Source: Patagioenas fasciata (taxonomy: Eukaryota > Chordata > Aves > Columbiformes > Columbidae). Taken from it: DNA of 64,000 nt. The position numbers were made by a program, and so were the translations under genes. Location of the stretch: contig NW_027288510.1 of NCBI RefSeq assembly GCF_037038585.1, forward strand, positions 2,795,001 to 2,859,000. Reading direction: 5' to 3'. Positions 1-13,100 of the stretch are shown one piece after another. The notes under the pieces were generated by a model. It had not been told where the DNA came from and made no database searches. It saw only the letters and a program-made list of their open reading frames with translations. How positions within the stretch are numbered: the stretch's first letter is position 1; each line of letters begins with the position of its first letter.

Positions 1-1092
1 GATCCACTTTTTTAATGTACTTGACCAAAATAACTTGACCGTCACTGTACCATGTTCATAACCTTCTCTCACTGTATCTTGCCATTAAGTGTCTTTAAGT
101 GCACAGTTATTCTGCAGCAGCAAAGACATTGGTGCAATGAAACAAACTCTTGGGCTGTTCCCAGCACAGAGCCCAAGTTATCATGTCTGATTTGAACCTA
201 AATGGCAAATTTTTGTCCACCATGAAGGACCCAGATCTGCATTTCACACTGATTTTCTGTCCTCTGTTTAGAGTAGTTAATAACATGCTCTGCAACGGTG
301 GTGACATGATGCTGTTGAAAGGGAAAAAGGATTAAAAAGGAGAAACAAAAGTGGTTTTGCTGGGATTTACTTGGATTTGCTCAGAGGACTTGTTTACTTC
401 CAGCAGGTTTCTCAGCACTTGCCCAGCGGTGACTGCTCAGGCGCTCCTTTTTTCCAGCTTTTGGTTAAGTTAATTCAAGTTTTGTCAATATGTCCTCCAA
501 AATCAACAACCATCTTGAGGAAAACTTGGATATTGTAGATGAAACAGTGGGGAAAAGACAGCATGATAAGAATTCCTCTGGCCTGCTGTTCCCTGGGCTG
601 TACAGCCCTGGCAGCGTGGCCAGGGCTCTGCCTCCCGCACTCTGGGACACCTTTGCTCTTCGGTTTGAGGGGCATGAATTGGGCACCGCCAAGAGCTTCA
701 TCTGCCGGGAGCCACACTCTGCTTCTTTCTGTGCCTCTTTGACCTCAGAAAGCGGTGGCTGGTGAGCAGAGGTTGCCCTGCTCTGTGCAAACACCGGAGC
801 ATTGAGTATGTTACGGAGACCAGTGTTCCTCCAGCAGCTCTGGGCCCTTGTTCTTCCCCCAGGACGTGGTTCTCATTTGCCAGTTGCCATGCAAACACCC
901 GCAAAAGGGCGCACTGGGGCTTGGAGAGCTTTTGTGCAGTGAAATGGTTTTGGGCGATATGGTGGGGTTGGAATGTAAGATCCCCAGCCAGGCTCTGCCT
1001 GCAAGGTGGTGGGTGGTTTTGGGAAGGGGTAAATAGAGACTGCAGCCTCACAGGGCTAAATGTAACGCTGAGCTTGTCTGTTGTGCCACCAG
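1..1092. other. Upstream DNAH9 intron (3' part)
   Basis: This is non-coding sequence leading to the acceptor at 1091-1092 (ccaccag). I looked for an upstream dynein exon in all plus frames and recognised none. Short open frames here have no family resemblance. No repeat was recognised. Confidence 0.6.
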
Positions 1093-1161
1093 CTGCTTGG
1101 ACTCTGCTGAAGGAAGAAGGGTGATAGAGAAGTATGAAGAAATGATCCAGCTGCTCGACAG
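1093..1161 (+). CDS. DNAH9: DNAH9 exon w1 (tail)
   Basis: A 69-bp exon between ccaccag and the donor gtaagt. It begins with the last base of a codon and ends in phase 2. It encodes a tail segment containing [13 protein letters not shown], and the split Arg codon is completed in w2. It is the first exon visible in the window. Confidence 0.8.
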
Positions 1162-4100
1162 GTAAGTGGTGGCTCAGGCATGACTGTAACTATATGAAAA
1201 AAAGCCAAACCTTATAGAATCATAGAATTGTTTTGGTTGGAAGAGACCCTCATGTCCATCCATTAACACAACCCTGGCACTGCCCCGTGTCCCTGAGAAC
1301 CTCGTCTCCACGTCTGTCCACCCCTCCAGGGATGATGACTCCACCACTGCCCTCGCAGCCTGTTCCAATGCCCGACAGCCCTTTGGGGAAGAAATGTTTC
1401 CTAATATCCAGTCTGAACCTCCCCTGGTGCAACTTGAGGCCATTTCCTTCTCCTTCTCTAAACCACCTTTCAGCACATTTGCAAGCCCAGGGCCTGAGAA
1501 TGTCTCTTTCTAAGCCAGAAGGAATTTTGTGATGAGAGAGGAGGAGGAATCCTTTGCTACACACCACAGTCTTTCTGTGATATCTTGAAATGAGAAGTTT
1601 GCATGGGAGGGACAGGGGCTGTGCAGCCCAGCAGAAATGTTGGAACGAGATTCTTTTGGATGTAGGAGATGCTGTGGTAGAAAACCTGAGCTGACCAGAA
1701 GTCTCAATCCACTTGTGCCCATTCACAGTGTACTTACCGTGGCTGTAATGTGTGTATTCCACAAGTGGGAGTGGGATTCGTTGCACCTCACTTAATATCT
1801 TAATGTTTGATGCTAAAACTGAACTGATTGCTCTGAGCTTTTGAATGTTTGTCCCCAAATTTGAATCCTCTGCTAAGAATGGTACTTGGGGGATCTTTGT
1901 TTTCCTGACTTGATGCTGTCACTGGTTTTCAGGTGTTTGTCTTTGAAGCCAAGATCTTTATGGAGGTGGTGTGGGTGGGTTTTAAATATTCCTTGATGTT
2001 CTTCAGCCCTCAGAAGTGGACTTGGCTTTTATTTGGTTCTATGTCTTGGTGTGCGGGCTTGGCAGCTACGTGGTGGATGTTTTAATTTGTTTGTTTGTTT
2101 TTCGGCAGGTATCAGGAGAAGCTCTATGCAGACTGGTCCCAGACAGTCTCTGAAAAATCACAGTACAACCTTACTCAACCGCTTATCCGGCGAGATCCAG
2201 AAACCAAACTGATCACAGTTAATTTTGATCCCCAGGTAAGAACTAGCTTTCCTGTCTGCTGGAGGGCACGTCTCCAAGCTGTGCCCCACCGTGCATGGCA
2301 AGTCTGGTGGGATCGCTACTAGATCTGTTCTGCTGAGGTCCCTGGAGCATCTGTTATGGGTGACATGAATTAACCATCCCCTTTGTGGGCTCTGTCTCCT
2401 GGTAAAATATCAGGATTACAGTTTAAGCAGCGCAGATTGTAATTAAAGCCAGAAAGTCTGTGAGTAGCCAGATGTTAACTGGTGTCAACATCTCCAGAGC
2501 AGGTTGGTTTGACGCTGGTGTGGGGAGCGTAGGAGCATCATCCTACAGACGTGGGTTCGTGTTATGTTTACCTGAAATCTGAGCTTCCTGAAAGGGTATA
2601 AAAATCCCAGGAAAGGTTTGTTTTGTTACTTCAGTGTTGTGGCTGTTGGATTTCCTTAATTGTGGTGCAGGAGGCTTCCAGTAGGTCTCTGTTCCCTAGG
2701 GCTGCCCTCTCCAGCACAGGGAGGCCTGACCATCCCCCTGCCCAAAGCAGAGGCAGGGTCCAAGCCAGCAGAGTGCAGAGGTGGATTCAAAGGTGCTGGG
2801 GCCTGATGAGAGCTGGGGCCTCTCAAATGTGAAATGCCATTTGCTGCGGAGGTGCTGAATCTCAGGGGCCTGGGAAAACATCAAACACTTCCCCCTTTCC
2901 CTGGGACTTGCTGCTGTTAGAGAAAAGTGTTGAGGTTCCAGAGCTCATTCCAGCTTGGCTCTCAGACAAAGGATTTGTCCAGCTCCTTGGAATCTCCTTG
3001 CTAAGGTGGGAAGCAAATGGCCCCAGGGGATGTTTTCCACCCTTCACCCTGGTGCCAGGGTTTGGAGCCTGTGACGTGCTGAGCATGTTCTCAGCTCCAG
3101 TCTCTGAGTGCTTCTGCGCTGCTCTCAGCTTTCCATACTGAGGACTGCCTCATGTCCTCAGGTGCCTGCTTAGCAGCCCCTTCATGCCCTTCAGAGCAGA
3201 TAGGAGCACCTCATTTTGCCTAAAGGGAGGATGTATTTGCAACCCTTCAACATTAAAGAATCTTCCAGAGCTCACCTTCCATGGAGGAGAGGGAAAGAGG
3301 GTAAGACATCCTTGACACCATGGTGGGGATGTCTCAGACATTCCAGTGCATAAAAGGGAGGGGAGTTTGGTTCTATCTCACTTGGCCTCCTGCTCCCTCA
3401 ATCCCCTGCTTTTCCCTTCCTCCCATCCCATCCTCTTCCATCCACCTCCTCAAACTGCTCCCTTCACCCTTCTGCGCTCCGTCTTTCTTTCCTCTTCTTG
3501 TCATTGTGGACATAGTCACTTTAGTATTGTAGATACTCCTCACCCCTGCCATTGCCCATACAATATACTGAATTTCTGTCACCCAGCCAAAATGTGCAGT
3601 TTCAGGAGCATTTTCCCTCTCACAAGCCACTAAACTGAGCAAAGATTTTTTTTTTTTTGTCTTAGAAGTGATATGTTGCGTTGGAAGACCTTGCTGCTCC
3701 GTTTGTTGCAGGGACTCACTTCTACTTGGGTTTATAGTTTAATAACCCACTCAATCCCGTTCCATCACAACTCAAAGATGCTTTTGGTTGTGCCTCCTCC
3801 TGCAGGCACAGTATTGCTGAAAGACTGTATTGATGAGGATAGCTGAGAAGACCAGAGATCATCATGGCTTTTAGAGGCTGCACAGGGTTTGCTGGCTGGG
3901 TAGTTAACAGAGCTATATGTCTTTGATTGGGAAGCAAATCAGAGGCAAAGATCAATGGGAGGGAGATGGTCTGGACTAGGAGGTGTCCAGGCCCTTCTCA
4001 GAGCGTACTGCTTTGTGAATAAAACAGCAGGAACCCCCTAAGATCCCCAGAATTGACGGGAGGGTGTCTACCAGGTGAATGGGGAGGATTGTCTCACATT

Positions 4101-7100
4101 CAGCTCTCTGCCTTGTTTCTGCAGCTGGTGTCGGTGCTGAGGGAGCTGAGCTACCTGTCTGGCAGCCGGCTGGGAGCCATCCCACCCACGGCAGCAGAAA
4201 TCTATTCCTCCAAGGAGTCATACCGGCAGCTGGCGGCCAACTTGGAGCTGATGGTGAACAGATACAACAAGGTCCTGAAGACAGTCCTGGAGGTCGAATA
4301 CCCTCTCATACAGGAGCAGCTGTGGGATATTAACTTGAAGCTGAAGAAGGCAGAAGAAACACTCAACTGGAAGATGGAGGGTGAGCTAGCTCTGTGTTAG
4401 GGCAAAAGAGGCCGTGCAGGATTTCACAGAATCCCAGACTGGTGAGGGCTGAAGAGACCTCTGGAGATCTCCCAGTCCAACCCCCCTGCTCACGCAGGGT
4501 CACAGAGCAGATCACACAGGTGGGTCCAAGCGGGTTTCAATGTCTCAGAGAAGGAGACTCCACACCCGCTCTGGGCAGCCTGGGCCAGGCTCTGGCACCT
4601 CCCAGCAAACAAGTTTCTGCTCATGTTCAGATGGAGCCTCCTGTGTTTCAGTCTGTGCCCGCTGCCCCTCACCCTGGCGTTGGGCACCACTGAACAGAGT
4701 CTGGTCCATCCTCTGACACCCACCCTGAGATATTGATCCCATTGATCAGATCCCTCTCAGCTTCTCTTCTCCAGCTCAACAGCCCCAGCTCTCTCAGCCT
4801 TTCCTCAGAAGAAAAATGCTCTAGACCCCTCAGCATCTTGGTAGCCACCGCTGGGCTCTCCCCAGTAATTCCTTGTCCTTCTTAAACTGGGGTGCCCAGA
4901 ACTGGACACACCACTCAGATGGGGCCTCACGAGTGCAGAGCAGAGGGGGAGGATTCACCTCCCTCGACCTGCTGGCCACACTCCTACTCACGCAGCCCGG
5001 GTACCATCAGCCTTCTTGGCCACAGGGCACATTGCTCATGGTTAACCTGCTCACTTGGGTCTCATCAGATTCCTCCCATGTCCCCAGCCTCCATCACCTG
5101 GTTCCCAGTGACAGTTCACAGCAGGGCAGGGGACTCTCCAGCAGAGCCAGCACTGGGGAGACAAAGGGCAGCCCCCAGCCTGCCTGCTCCTTCCCATCTT
5201 ACCTTGATCTGCTTGGGCTGGGGACAGGATCCTGATCCCTTCAGCTTCCCTCTGGGCTTTTGGGGAAGAGAGGCTGCCCTGTAAGCAGTGATGCTGAGGA
5301 AACGGCAAGATTGGGGTTTGTGAGAGCTGGCAAGGCTGGGGTTGAAGAGTCTGCTCCCTGCCCGTGCCAGCCCAAGTGACCCACTGTGTGGTCATGTCCC
5401 TGTGTCCCCAAGGCACTGCTTTCTCCCTGAGTTGTGCAGGGACTGGGACCCCTTGGCCCAGCCATCTGGCTTGGGACAGACTTCTCCCGGTGGGGGCCAG
5501 GGCCACCTCGTTATCCTTTCCAGCCAGATGAAATACTGTGGTTAGTGGTGAGGTTTGTGCACCGTGACTTTGGGATGATTTAACCAGTGTTCTTGCTTGA
5601 TCAGTTTTAACTGCAAAGCAGAATGGAGGAAGACAATTTGTTTCCTCTTGGTGAAAGCAAACTGCTCGCTGTTGGAATATATATTTCTGTCATCAGGCTT
5701 GTGGTATGAACAGGAACAAGTGTCCTCCCTTGGGAACTTGCAAAGCAGAATTCCTCATGCTGAAAAACTCTTTCTCCATTGCACACCAAAGATGAAGGGA
5801 CTTTCCTGCAGATGAAGTTCCCTGAATCTAAATGCAGCCCTCGCTGGTACCTTGGGCTGTCACAGCCTGTGTTTGTGGGGCTGTGGGTCCCTGCTCTAGT
5901 GACAGTGGCAGGAACACTCAGCCTGTTGTCCTTGTTCTCTCTCTGGTAGCAGATTAAATCTGGGTACGGGAAAGGGGGAAGTGTCAGACGTCCCCACGGT
6001 GCTGGTGCTCCTGGCAGAAAACAGAGGCTGCAGCTGTACCATGGATTGTTGGGGTAGGAGGGAGCTAGAAGTGACTCTTTTGGTTGAGGTGGTAAGTCTC
6101 TTGTGTTAATGATGGGTGAGAAATACATGAAACCGTGGGGGAAAAGTCTTATGGAGAGTGCACAAGAGCTTGGCCATGCAGCTCTGAAAAAAAGTAGTCA
6201 ATCATCTCATTTTTTACCAGGTGTCTGGGATCACATCTCCATGGTGATGGATGATGTCCATGACCTCGAGCAGAGGATACAGAAAGCCAAAAACAATGTT
6301 GAGGAGATGCAGACCATCGTGGGATCGTGGGCGTCGCCCATATTTGTGAGAAGAGATTGTAAAAGAGAATCGCTGCTGAGCCTGGAGGACTGTCAGGACC
6401 GCCTGGAACGGCGTTACAGCCTTGTCCGAGAGTCAGGGCAGAGGATTCATCTGCTGGTGAAGGTGAGGGGGGACCTTCTCCAGGGGTTTGTTGACTCTTC
6501 ATAGGCTCTGGGTGTCTCTCTGCTCTGGTGAAAATGTCCAGAGCTGCTTCACCTTAAAATTAACTCCCTTAACTCATTTGAAAAACTTACCTGTTGTTGA
6601 TTAAGGAATACTTTGATGGGTGAGCTGGTACAGCTGAGTGTGCGGGGCTGCTGACCAGGCACCGAGTTTGGAGCAGGAGTGGGAGCCGATGCAGCCCAGT
6701 CTGGCTCCCAGTCCTGGTTCTTGTGAAGCCACTAGAGGGGAGTCGTGCATCAGGCTTTGGGATCCTGCTCAGAGGAAAAACTCCTCCGAAATATTCACCT
6801 TAAAATGGAGAGGCAGCTGGCTGTGGCTGACCTTTCTGCTTTAGGCTTGTTGTTCCTCTGTGGGAGCAGGAGGTGACGCTGTCAGTCCAGGGAGAAGCTG
6901 AGTAACAAGAAAAAAGCTGCTGTCTGAACCCTGGGTTTTTTCCAGTGGCTTTGCCAGAGCTGAGAGTCCTCTTTGCAGAGCAGGAGAAAGCCCAAATCTC
7001 TGCGCCTCACCTGCCCAGAGGTTTTAGCGTGTCAGGGACAGCACCTTGGCTGGAAGGCAGATGGATTTTAGGTCCAGCCCACTCCTGAGGGTCACCATCT

Positions 7101-10100
7101 GGCCTTGGACTCTGGAGAGACTGGGCTGACCCTCTCTGGGACACTGAGCCCTTGTTGCTCACCTTACTTCACTGTCTGCACTCAGCCTTGGGCTTCTGAC
7201 CCACTTCTGTAGCCTCTGAACCCACGGCGAGGATTTTACTATGCCCACGTTGTCCTGCTGCTACAGCTGTGACAGGCTCAACCACCTCCAGCTACACCCA
7301 AAAGATGGGAACACTTCCTAAATTGACCGGAGAGAACATGGGGCTGTGGCCAAGGCAGAAGGGCTGGCACCGCTGCTCTGGTGGCTCACAGGGCAGGACC
7401 AACTGCAAAGCAGCATGAAGGTCCTGGGGAGGGAAAGGCACCGTGGCCCAAAATAGGATGTCCCCATGCCTCTGTCCTGCTGTGCTGGTCAAACCTGGAG
7501 GAACAGCAGCAAAGGGGCCAAGAGCTGGTCTGCTGTGTTTCCCTTGGGTGTTCAGGTCTTCTTTTGAGCAGGTGAGTCTTGAGGCTGCTGAGAGAAGAGC
7601 ACAGAGAGTTTGGGTACGTGCACCCACAAGCACAGGCAGGACAGTGAGATGCTGGCTTGCATTGCCCTTTTGCACCAGGATGAGGCCTCTGGAGTAAAGG
7701 TTCAGTAGAACACCAGTGACAAGGGGGCATTGTCAAATACAAGGGCATGGGACGGTGAAGAGGGGGTGGTGCTTTCAAATGGGCATTCCCATAGTGTTCA
7801 GTCCTGTGAAGTTCCCCTTTCTCTTGTGTCAGCAAAATGTGGAGGTGAGTCTGCAAGGCACCAGAGCCCTGGCTTGCTCTGTTAACAGTTTAATCACTCA
7901 GCGTTGATGTGTAAAGTTGGGGAGCAGCAACTCTGGGTTGACTCAAGCCCAATTGGCAATGCCACTCTATCTTGAGGAGGCTGAGGCCAGACCTTCTTGC
8001 TCTCTGCAACTGTCTGAAAGGAGGTTGGAGCATGGAGGGGGTTGGTCTCTTCTCCCAAGTAGTAAGAGATAGGATGAGAGGAAGTGGCCTCAAGTTGCAC
8101 CAAGGAAAGTTCAGATTGGATATTAGGAAAAAATAATTCACAGAGAGGATTGTGAAGCTTTGGAATAGGCTGCCCAGAGCAGTGGTGGAGTCACATCCCT
8201 GGAGGTGTTAACAAATGTACAGATGGGGTTCTTAGGGACATGGGTTAGTGGTGGAGTTAGGTTATGGTTGGATTCGATGATCTTGAGGGTCTCTTCCAAC
8301 CAGAATGATTCTATGATCTCATGTGTGCCAAGCTGCCATGCCACTGGGAATGGCACCCTCTCCTGTGTCCCCAGAGATGAAATACAGCCAGCTTTGAACC
8401 CCTGGCAGCAGACTGCAAGCTGGACCTTACGTTTTTTTTGAGCCCGTGCCTGTGTTGAGAGCCCCTGGCAGGCTTAGGAGAAAGAGCCCTCAGAGGGCAT
8501 AGCAAGGCCGGAACAGGATCACGGCAGAGCCTGGGAGGTGCAGGGGATGGATACCCAGGCTGGTCTTGTGGGTGTGGAAGAGGAGACGCAAGAAGGATGG
8601 GGCCATTCTGTGGCCTAGAAAACCGTGAATTTCCTGACTGTGAACTTGCCTGGAGGTAAGGAACGCAATAAGCTGAGAAGGGAGGCTGTAAGCCAACCCT
8701 TTGTCTTCTGATCCCAATCTTTAACTATTTTCACTTGGTTTATTTAAAAACCCTTTTCTGAATTTTAAAGTTCTCTTGTTTTGAGATGACCATTTGTAGG
8801 GCAGAGGTGTAAGCAGTCCACTTGGAAGGACTCATCCACCCAAGGTAACATTATACAGGCCACAAGGACTGAGGCTTCATGCATTGGGATGAGCCTTTGG
8901 CCCAGGTCTGCAAAGCACCCTTGAGCCCTTTGGCCTCAGAGAAGAGGGAGGAGAAGGTTGCAGGGCTGCTAAGTCTCTCACGCACTCCATTTTTACCTTG
9001 TGATTATTTTGAGTTGCTTCAGATGACAAAGCAGCCCTTGACAGAAGGAGAAAATTGTGGCCATGCTACCAGCAGCAACATCCGTCTGTCTGGTTTCTCT
9101 CCCCCCGCAGGGCTGGTACCTGTGTGCTCATTGCCATGAGTCCTCAGCTGTGGGCAGCTCTTGTAGGACAGACTCAGCCCCGCTGTATTTCAAAGTGTCG
9201 TCTTTTTCTTCCAGGAAAACCAGAGCCTCTTACTTGCAGACCCAGCATCTGACATCTGGAAGGCCTATGTGGATGACGTGGATGAGATAGTTCTGGATGG
9301 ATTCTTCACTGCCATTGAGTGCTCACTCAAGTACCTCCTCGAAAACACAGGTAACTGCTGGTTCCTCAGCTCTGGCCGTGATACCATCTTCAGTCTCACC
9401 AAAAGGAAGTTTCTGTTTTGTGCTTTGACTTGTGGTGGTCTTTCTACTCTGCCTCTTGCATTGTCTACAGCAAGTGCTGGAGGAGCCTCCAGACTCAGAG
9501 GGTAACTCTGTCCCCTGGTCACTGGAGCAAAGCCTTGCTCAAGGGAAGGGACAGAGATGACTGTGCACCATTTGCTGGGATTTGTGAACAGACAAAATTG
9601 AGGCATCATTCCAAGTCTGTTCTTGGGCATCAGCCATCTCCTGACCTCCCATGCACAAAGCATCAAGGTGACACAACCTTTCGTTTGTGGAGAGTCTCAA
9701 GAGTTGGTTCTGTGGATGAAAGACATGAAAGAAAAACCTCCATCACTGAGGAGTGAGGAGAGGGGTCACCAAAGCAGAGCTCCTGCCTAAGGCTGCCACG
9801 GAGGGTCACTCTGCTGGGAGCAGCTGTGTCCAGCTAAAGCACATCTTCAGAACGCTTCCCTCCTGGATGTGGAGGCACACTGAGCTGGAGAATTGCATCC
9901 AGTTCCTCACCATCTTGTTAAAAACAAGCACATAATTTCACATTTGTGAAACCAGTTGGTGTTTTATTTTTTCATGCCTTTCTCCACTAAATTAAAGAGC
10001 CTCTTGGTTCCTGTTGTTTTTCTCCTCTTTAAGTACTTATGCGCTGTAATTGTTCAGCTCTCAGACTCCCTTTTGATTAGCTGAAGAGCCTGGTCTCTTT

Positions 10101-13100
10101 AAGGCTTCCCTCCACAGCATTTTTCCGGTCCTTAAATCACTTGTGTCTCATCTGTTCTCCAGTATCTCCTGTGGGTACCAGAACACCAGCTGGTTTGGCA
10201 GCCTCCCCTCTGCGTTGTATGCAGACACAATGTCACTGGACCCAGCGAGTGGGTGTCCCACCTGCCTGGTGTCCCTGTGGGGCATGTGTGTGTCTTGTGG
10301 TGGGATGTTAGTGGTGGCTCTAGATCACTTTTCTCCCCTTCAAAAATAACCTGGCACCTCTGTTCTTCCCTACCAGATCCCAAGGCAGGGCTTCCTCCCC
10401 TGTTTGAGGTGCAGCTGGATTTGGTGATCCCAGATTTGATATTTCAACCCTCCTTGGACCCTGGCACAAACGATGGCTTCTACGACGTGGTGGAAGGTCT
10501 TCTCAACGACATCTACCGGATCTCATCGCTGGTGCCCAGGCTGGCTGAGCACAGCGGCTTCCTCCACTACCAGGTCCGTGGCTGTGGAGCTCCCTCACGC
10601 TGTGTGGCAGTGAGGAGGTGCCACGCTGCCCCCGCATCACTGCGAGCTCCTCTCCTCTTCTCTCCAGGCTGACATGGAGGACATGGCTGACCTGGCCGAC
10701 ATGCGCCATGAGCTGATGGGGCGTGTGCAGGCCGTGATGGCGGCCTGCTGTGATTACCGCAGTGCCTTCGACCACTACTCCTACCTGTACGGGGAGGACA
10801 GAAAGGAGTTCTTCCGCCAGTTCCTCCTCTACGGGCACATTCTCACTGCGGCAGAAATCGAGGCCCATGCAGAGAACGGGGTCCCTGAGTCACCTCCCAC
10901 GCTGCAGCAGTTCCGAGAGCAGATTGACTCCTACGAGAAGATCTATGAGGAGGTGAATCGCATCGAGCCCATCAGCATTTTCCAGAGTTGGATGAAAGTT
11001 GATGCTCGGCCTTTCAAAGCGTCTCTGCTGAATGTGATTAAACGGTGGAGCTTGGTGTTCAAGCAGCATCTCATGGACCACGTCATGCACAGGTAGGAAC
11101 CGTTCTACCTCTTCTTCCCAGAACCAAAGTGGGTTTCTCTTGTGTTGGCTGGGCTTTATCATTTCACACTGATAAGCAAAAGGCTAATACAGGAGCAAGA
11201 GGAGGGGGCACACACCCCCTGCCAGCTCCATCGCATCTCTGCTAACTTTCATCCCCTCGTCTCTGCTGGGAGCAGCTGGTCCAGCTGAGTGTGTAAAGTG
11301 CAAACAGTTCCACGAACTCGGTACCATCGACATCCTGCGAGCTGATGCTCCTACGACCTACTGTGTGGTGTTGGACAGGATGTCTGTTTGTCTGTTCATC
11401 CTGGTCCAACTAATCTAATCTCTTCTAGGGCTCTATGCTTATTTTGTTGAATTTGCCATCAGTAAAGCTGCATTAATGCCATGAGATACTTGCTCCGTTT
11501 CTAAATGCAGTGCTCTTTTGAGTGCACTCTTTGTAAAAAAAGTAATTTGGGTTGCCTGGCATGAGCAGTCATGGGGAGGCAGTTTCAAGGTTACAAAAAG
11601 GAGGAGCTTTGGATGTAAGTTTTGAATTAACATGTGTTCCCTGCTCTGAATAGCTGCTCAGCCGCCTGGTCTCTGCAGGATGATGTGTTAGGTGATTTAT
11701 TTGAGTAGTAGCAGCTGAAGGATGCCACAGGGCTTGGATGCTTACGAAGAAATATTTACAGACATATGTACTAGTGAAGGCTGCTGCGTGTGGTGGCTGC
11801 TGTGATCTCTTGTGTTCTTTTCAGCACGATAATTCCTGTGCAAAGAGGTTTTTGCATAGGTTAGAACAGGCATTTAGGAGTTCTTATTAAGAGCTCCTGA
11901 CTCAGCAGTTTAGTCTTTAATAGGTGAAGTGTTTAGGGCTATGTTTTGGTCCAGCAGCATCCACAGAATTTAAGCGGGCACTTCAAAAGTAAGCGTTTTG
12001 AGAAGGGAAGAATGGAAAGGACCAAAGATCCAGGAGCCCATCAAGCTCTGCTAACAGTGTCCAGCAGCTGGTGAGATCAAGAAGCAGGTAGGGAAACTTC
12101 CCCCAAATAGTCTCCTTGTCTCTAACCATTCATACCTGAGGACTTTGAGAGTCATGGGTTGTACCTTTGTATCTAAAGACCTGGATGGATTTTTTTTTCT
12201 CCCACAAATGTTCGGTTGCTTTTCTGAACCGCTGTGAATTTTTAACATCTGCATCCTTCTGCAGCAGAGACTTACCCTCTGAAATAAGGCAGCGTGCGAA
12301 GAAGAATCCCTGTTTGTTGTAGCTTTACAACCTACCAGGTTCATTTGTTGAATTCTTGTATTGGAAGAGATGACATGAAAACTGTCCTTTCAAATTCACT
12401 CTCTTCAGACCACAGACCCGAGCTCACAGGTCTCCCTTATAGAATCATAGGATAGAGTCATAGAATCTGTTTGGTTGGAAGAGACCATCAAGATCACAGA
12501 GTCCAACCATAACCTAACTCTGGCACTACCCCATGTCCCTGAGAACCTCATCTATATGTCTATCCAACCCCTCCAGGGATGGTGACTCCACCACTGCCCA
12601 GGGCAGCCTGTTCCAAGGCCCGACAGCCATTTCTGTGAATAATTTTTTTCCTAATACCCAATCTGAACCTCCCCTGGAGAAATTTGAGGCCATTTTATCT
12701 TATCACTTGCTACCTGAGAGAAGAGACCAACCCCCTCCATGCTCCAACCTCCTTTCAGACAGTTGCAGAGATCAGGTCTCCCCTCATCTCCTGTTCTCCA
12801 GGCTGAACAGCCCCAGCTCCCTCAGCTGCTCCTCGTAAGACTTGTGCTCCTCAAATGCCTTTTCTCCAACCTGTGAAGTCCCAACCCATTTATCCGTTCC
12901 TCACAGGAAGCTGTACCACATCTATGGATCCCTGTGAGCATGAACTGTGGTTCTGATGCCCTCAGCATGTTGCCATGTGATGGGCAGAGTTAGCCAGGCC
13001 TTTCCCTCTCCGTGCCAGTCCAGCTGCCTGGATGATTCCGGTAGGAACTGCTCTCATTTGGTGCTTTCCTGTTTTGTGTTCTACAGCTTGTCTGACCTGG

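Noticed and set aside
490..765. Possible upstream DNAH9 exon
   Set aside because: The plus-strand frame has no dynein resemblance and no fitting splice phase into w1.
1250..1858. Minus-strand open frame of 202 codons
   Set aside because: It overlaps a CR1 fragment and intronic sequence and shows no recognisable domain.
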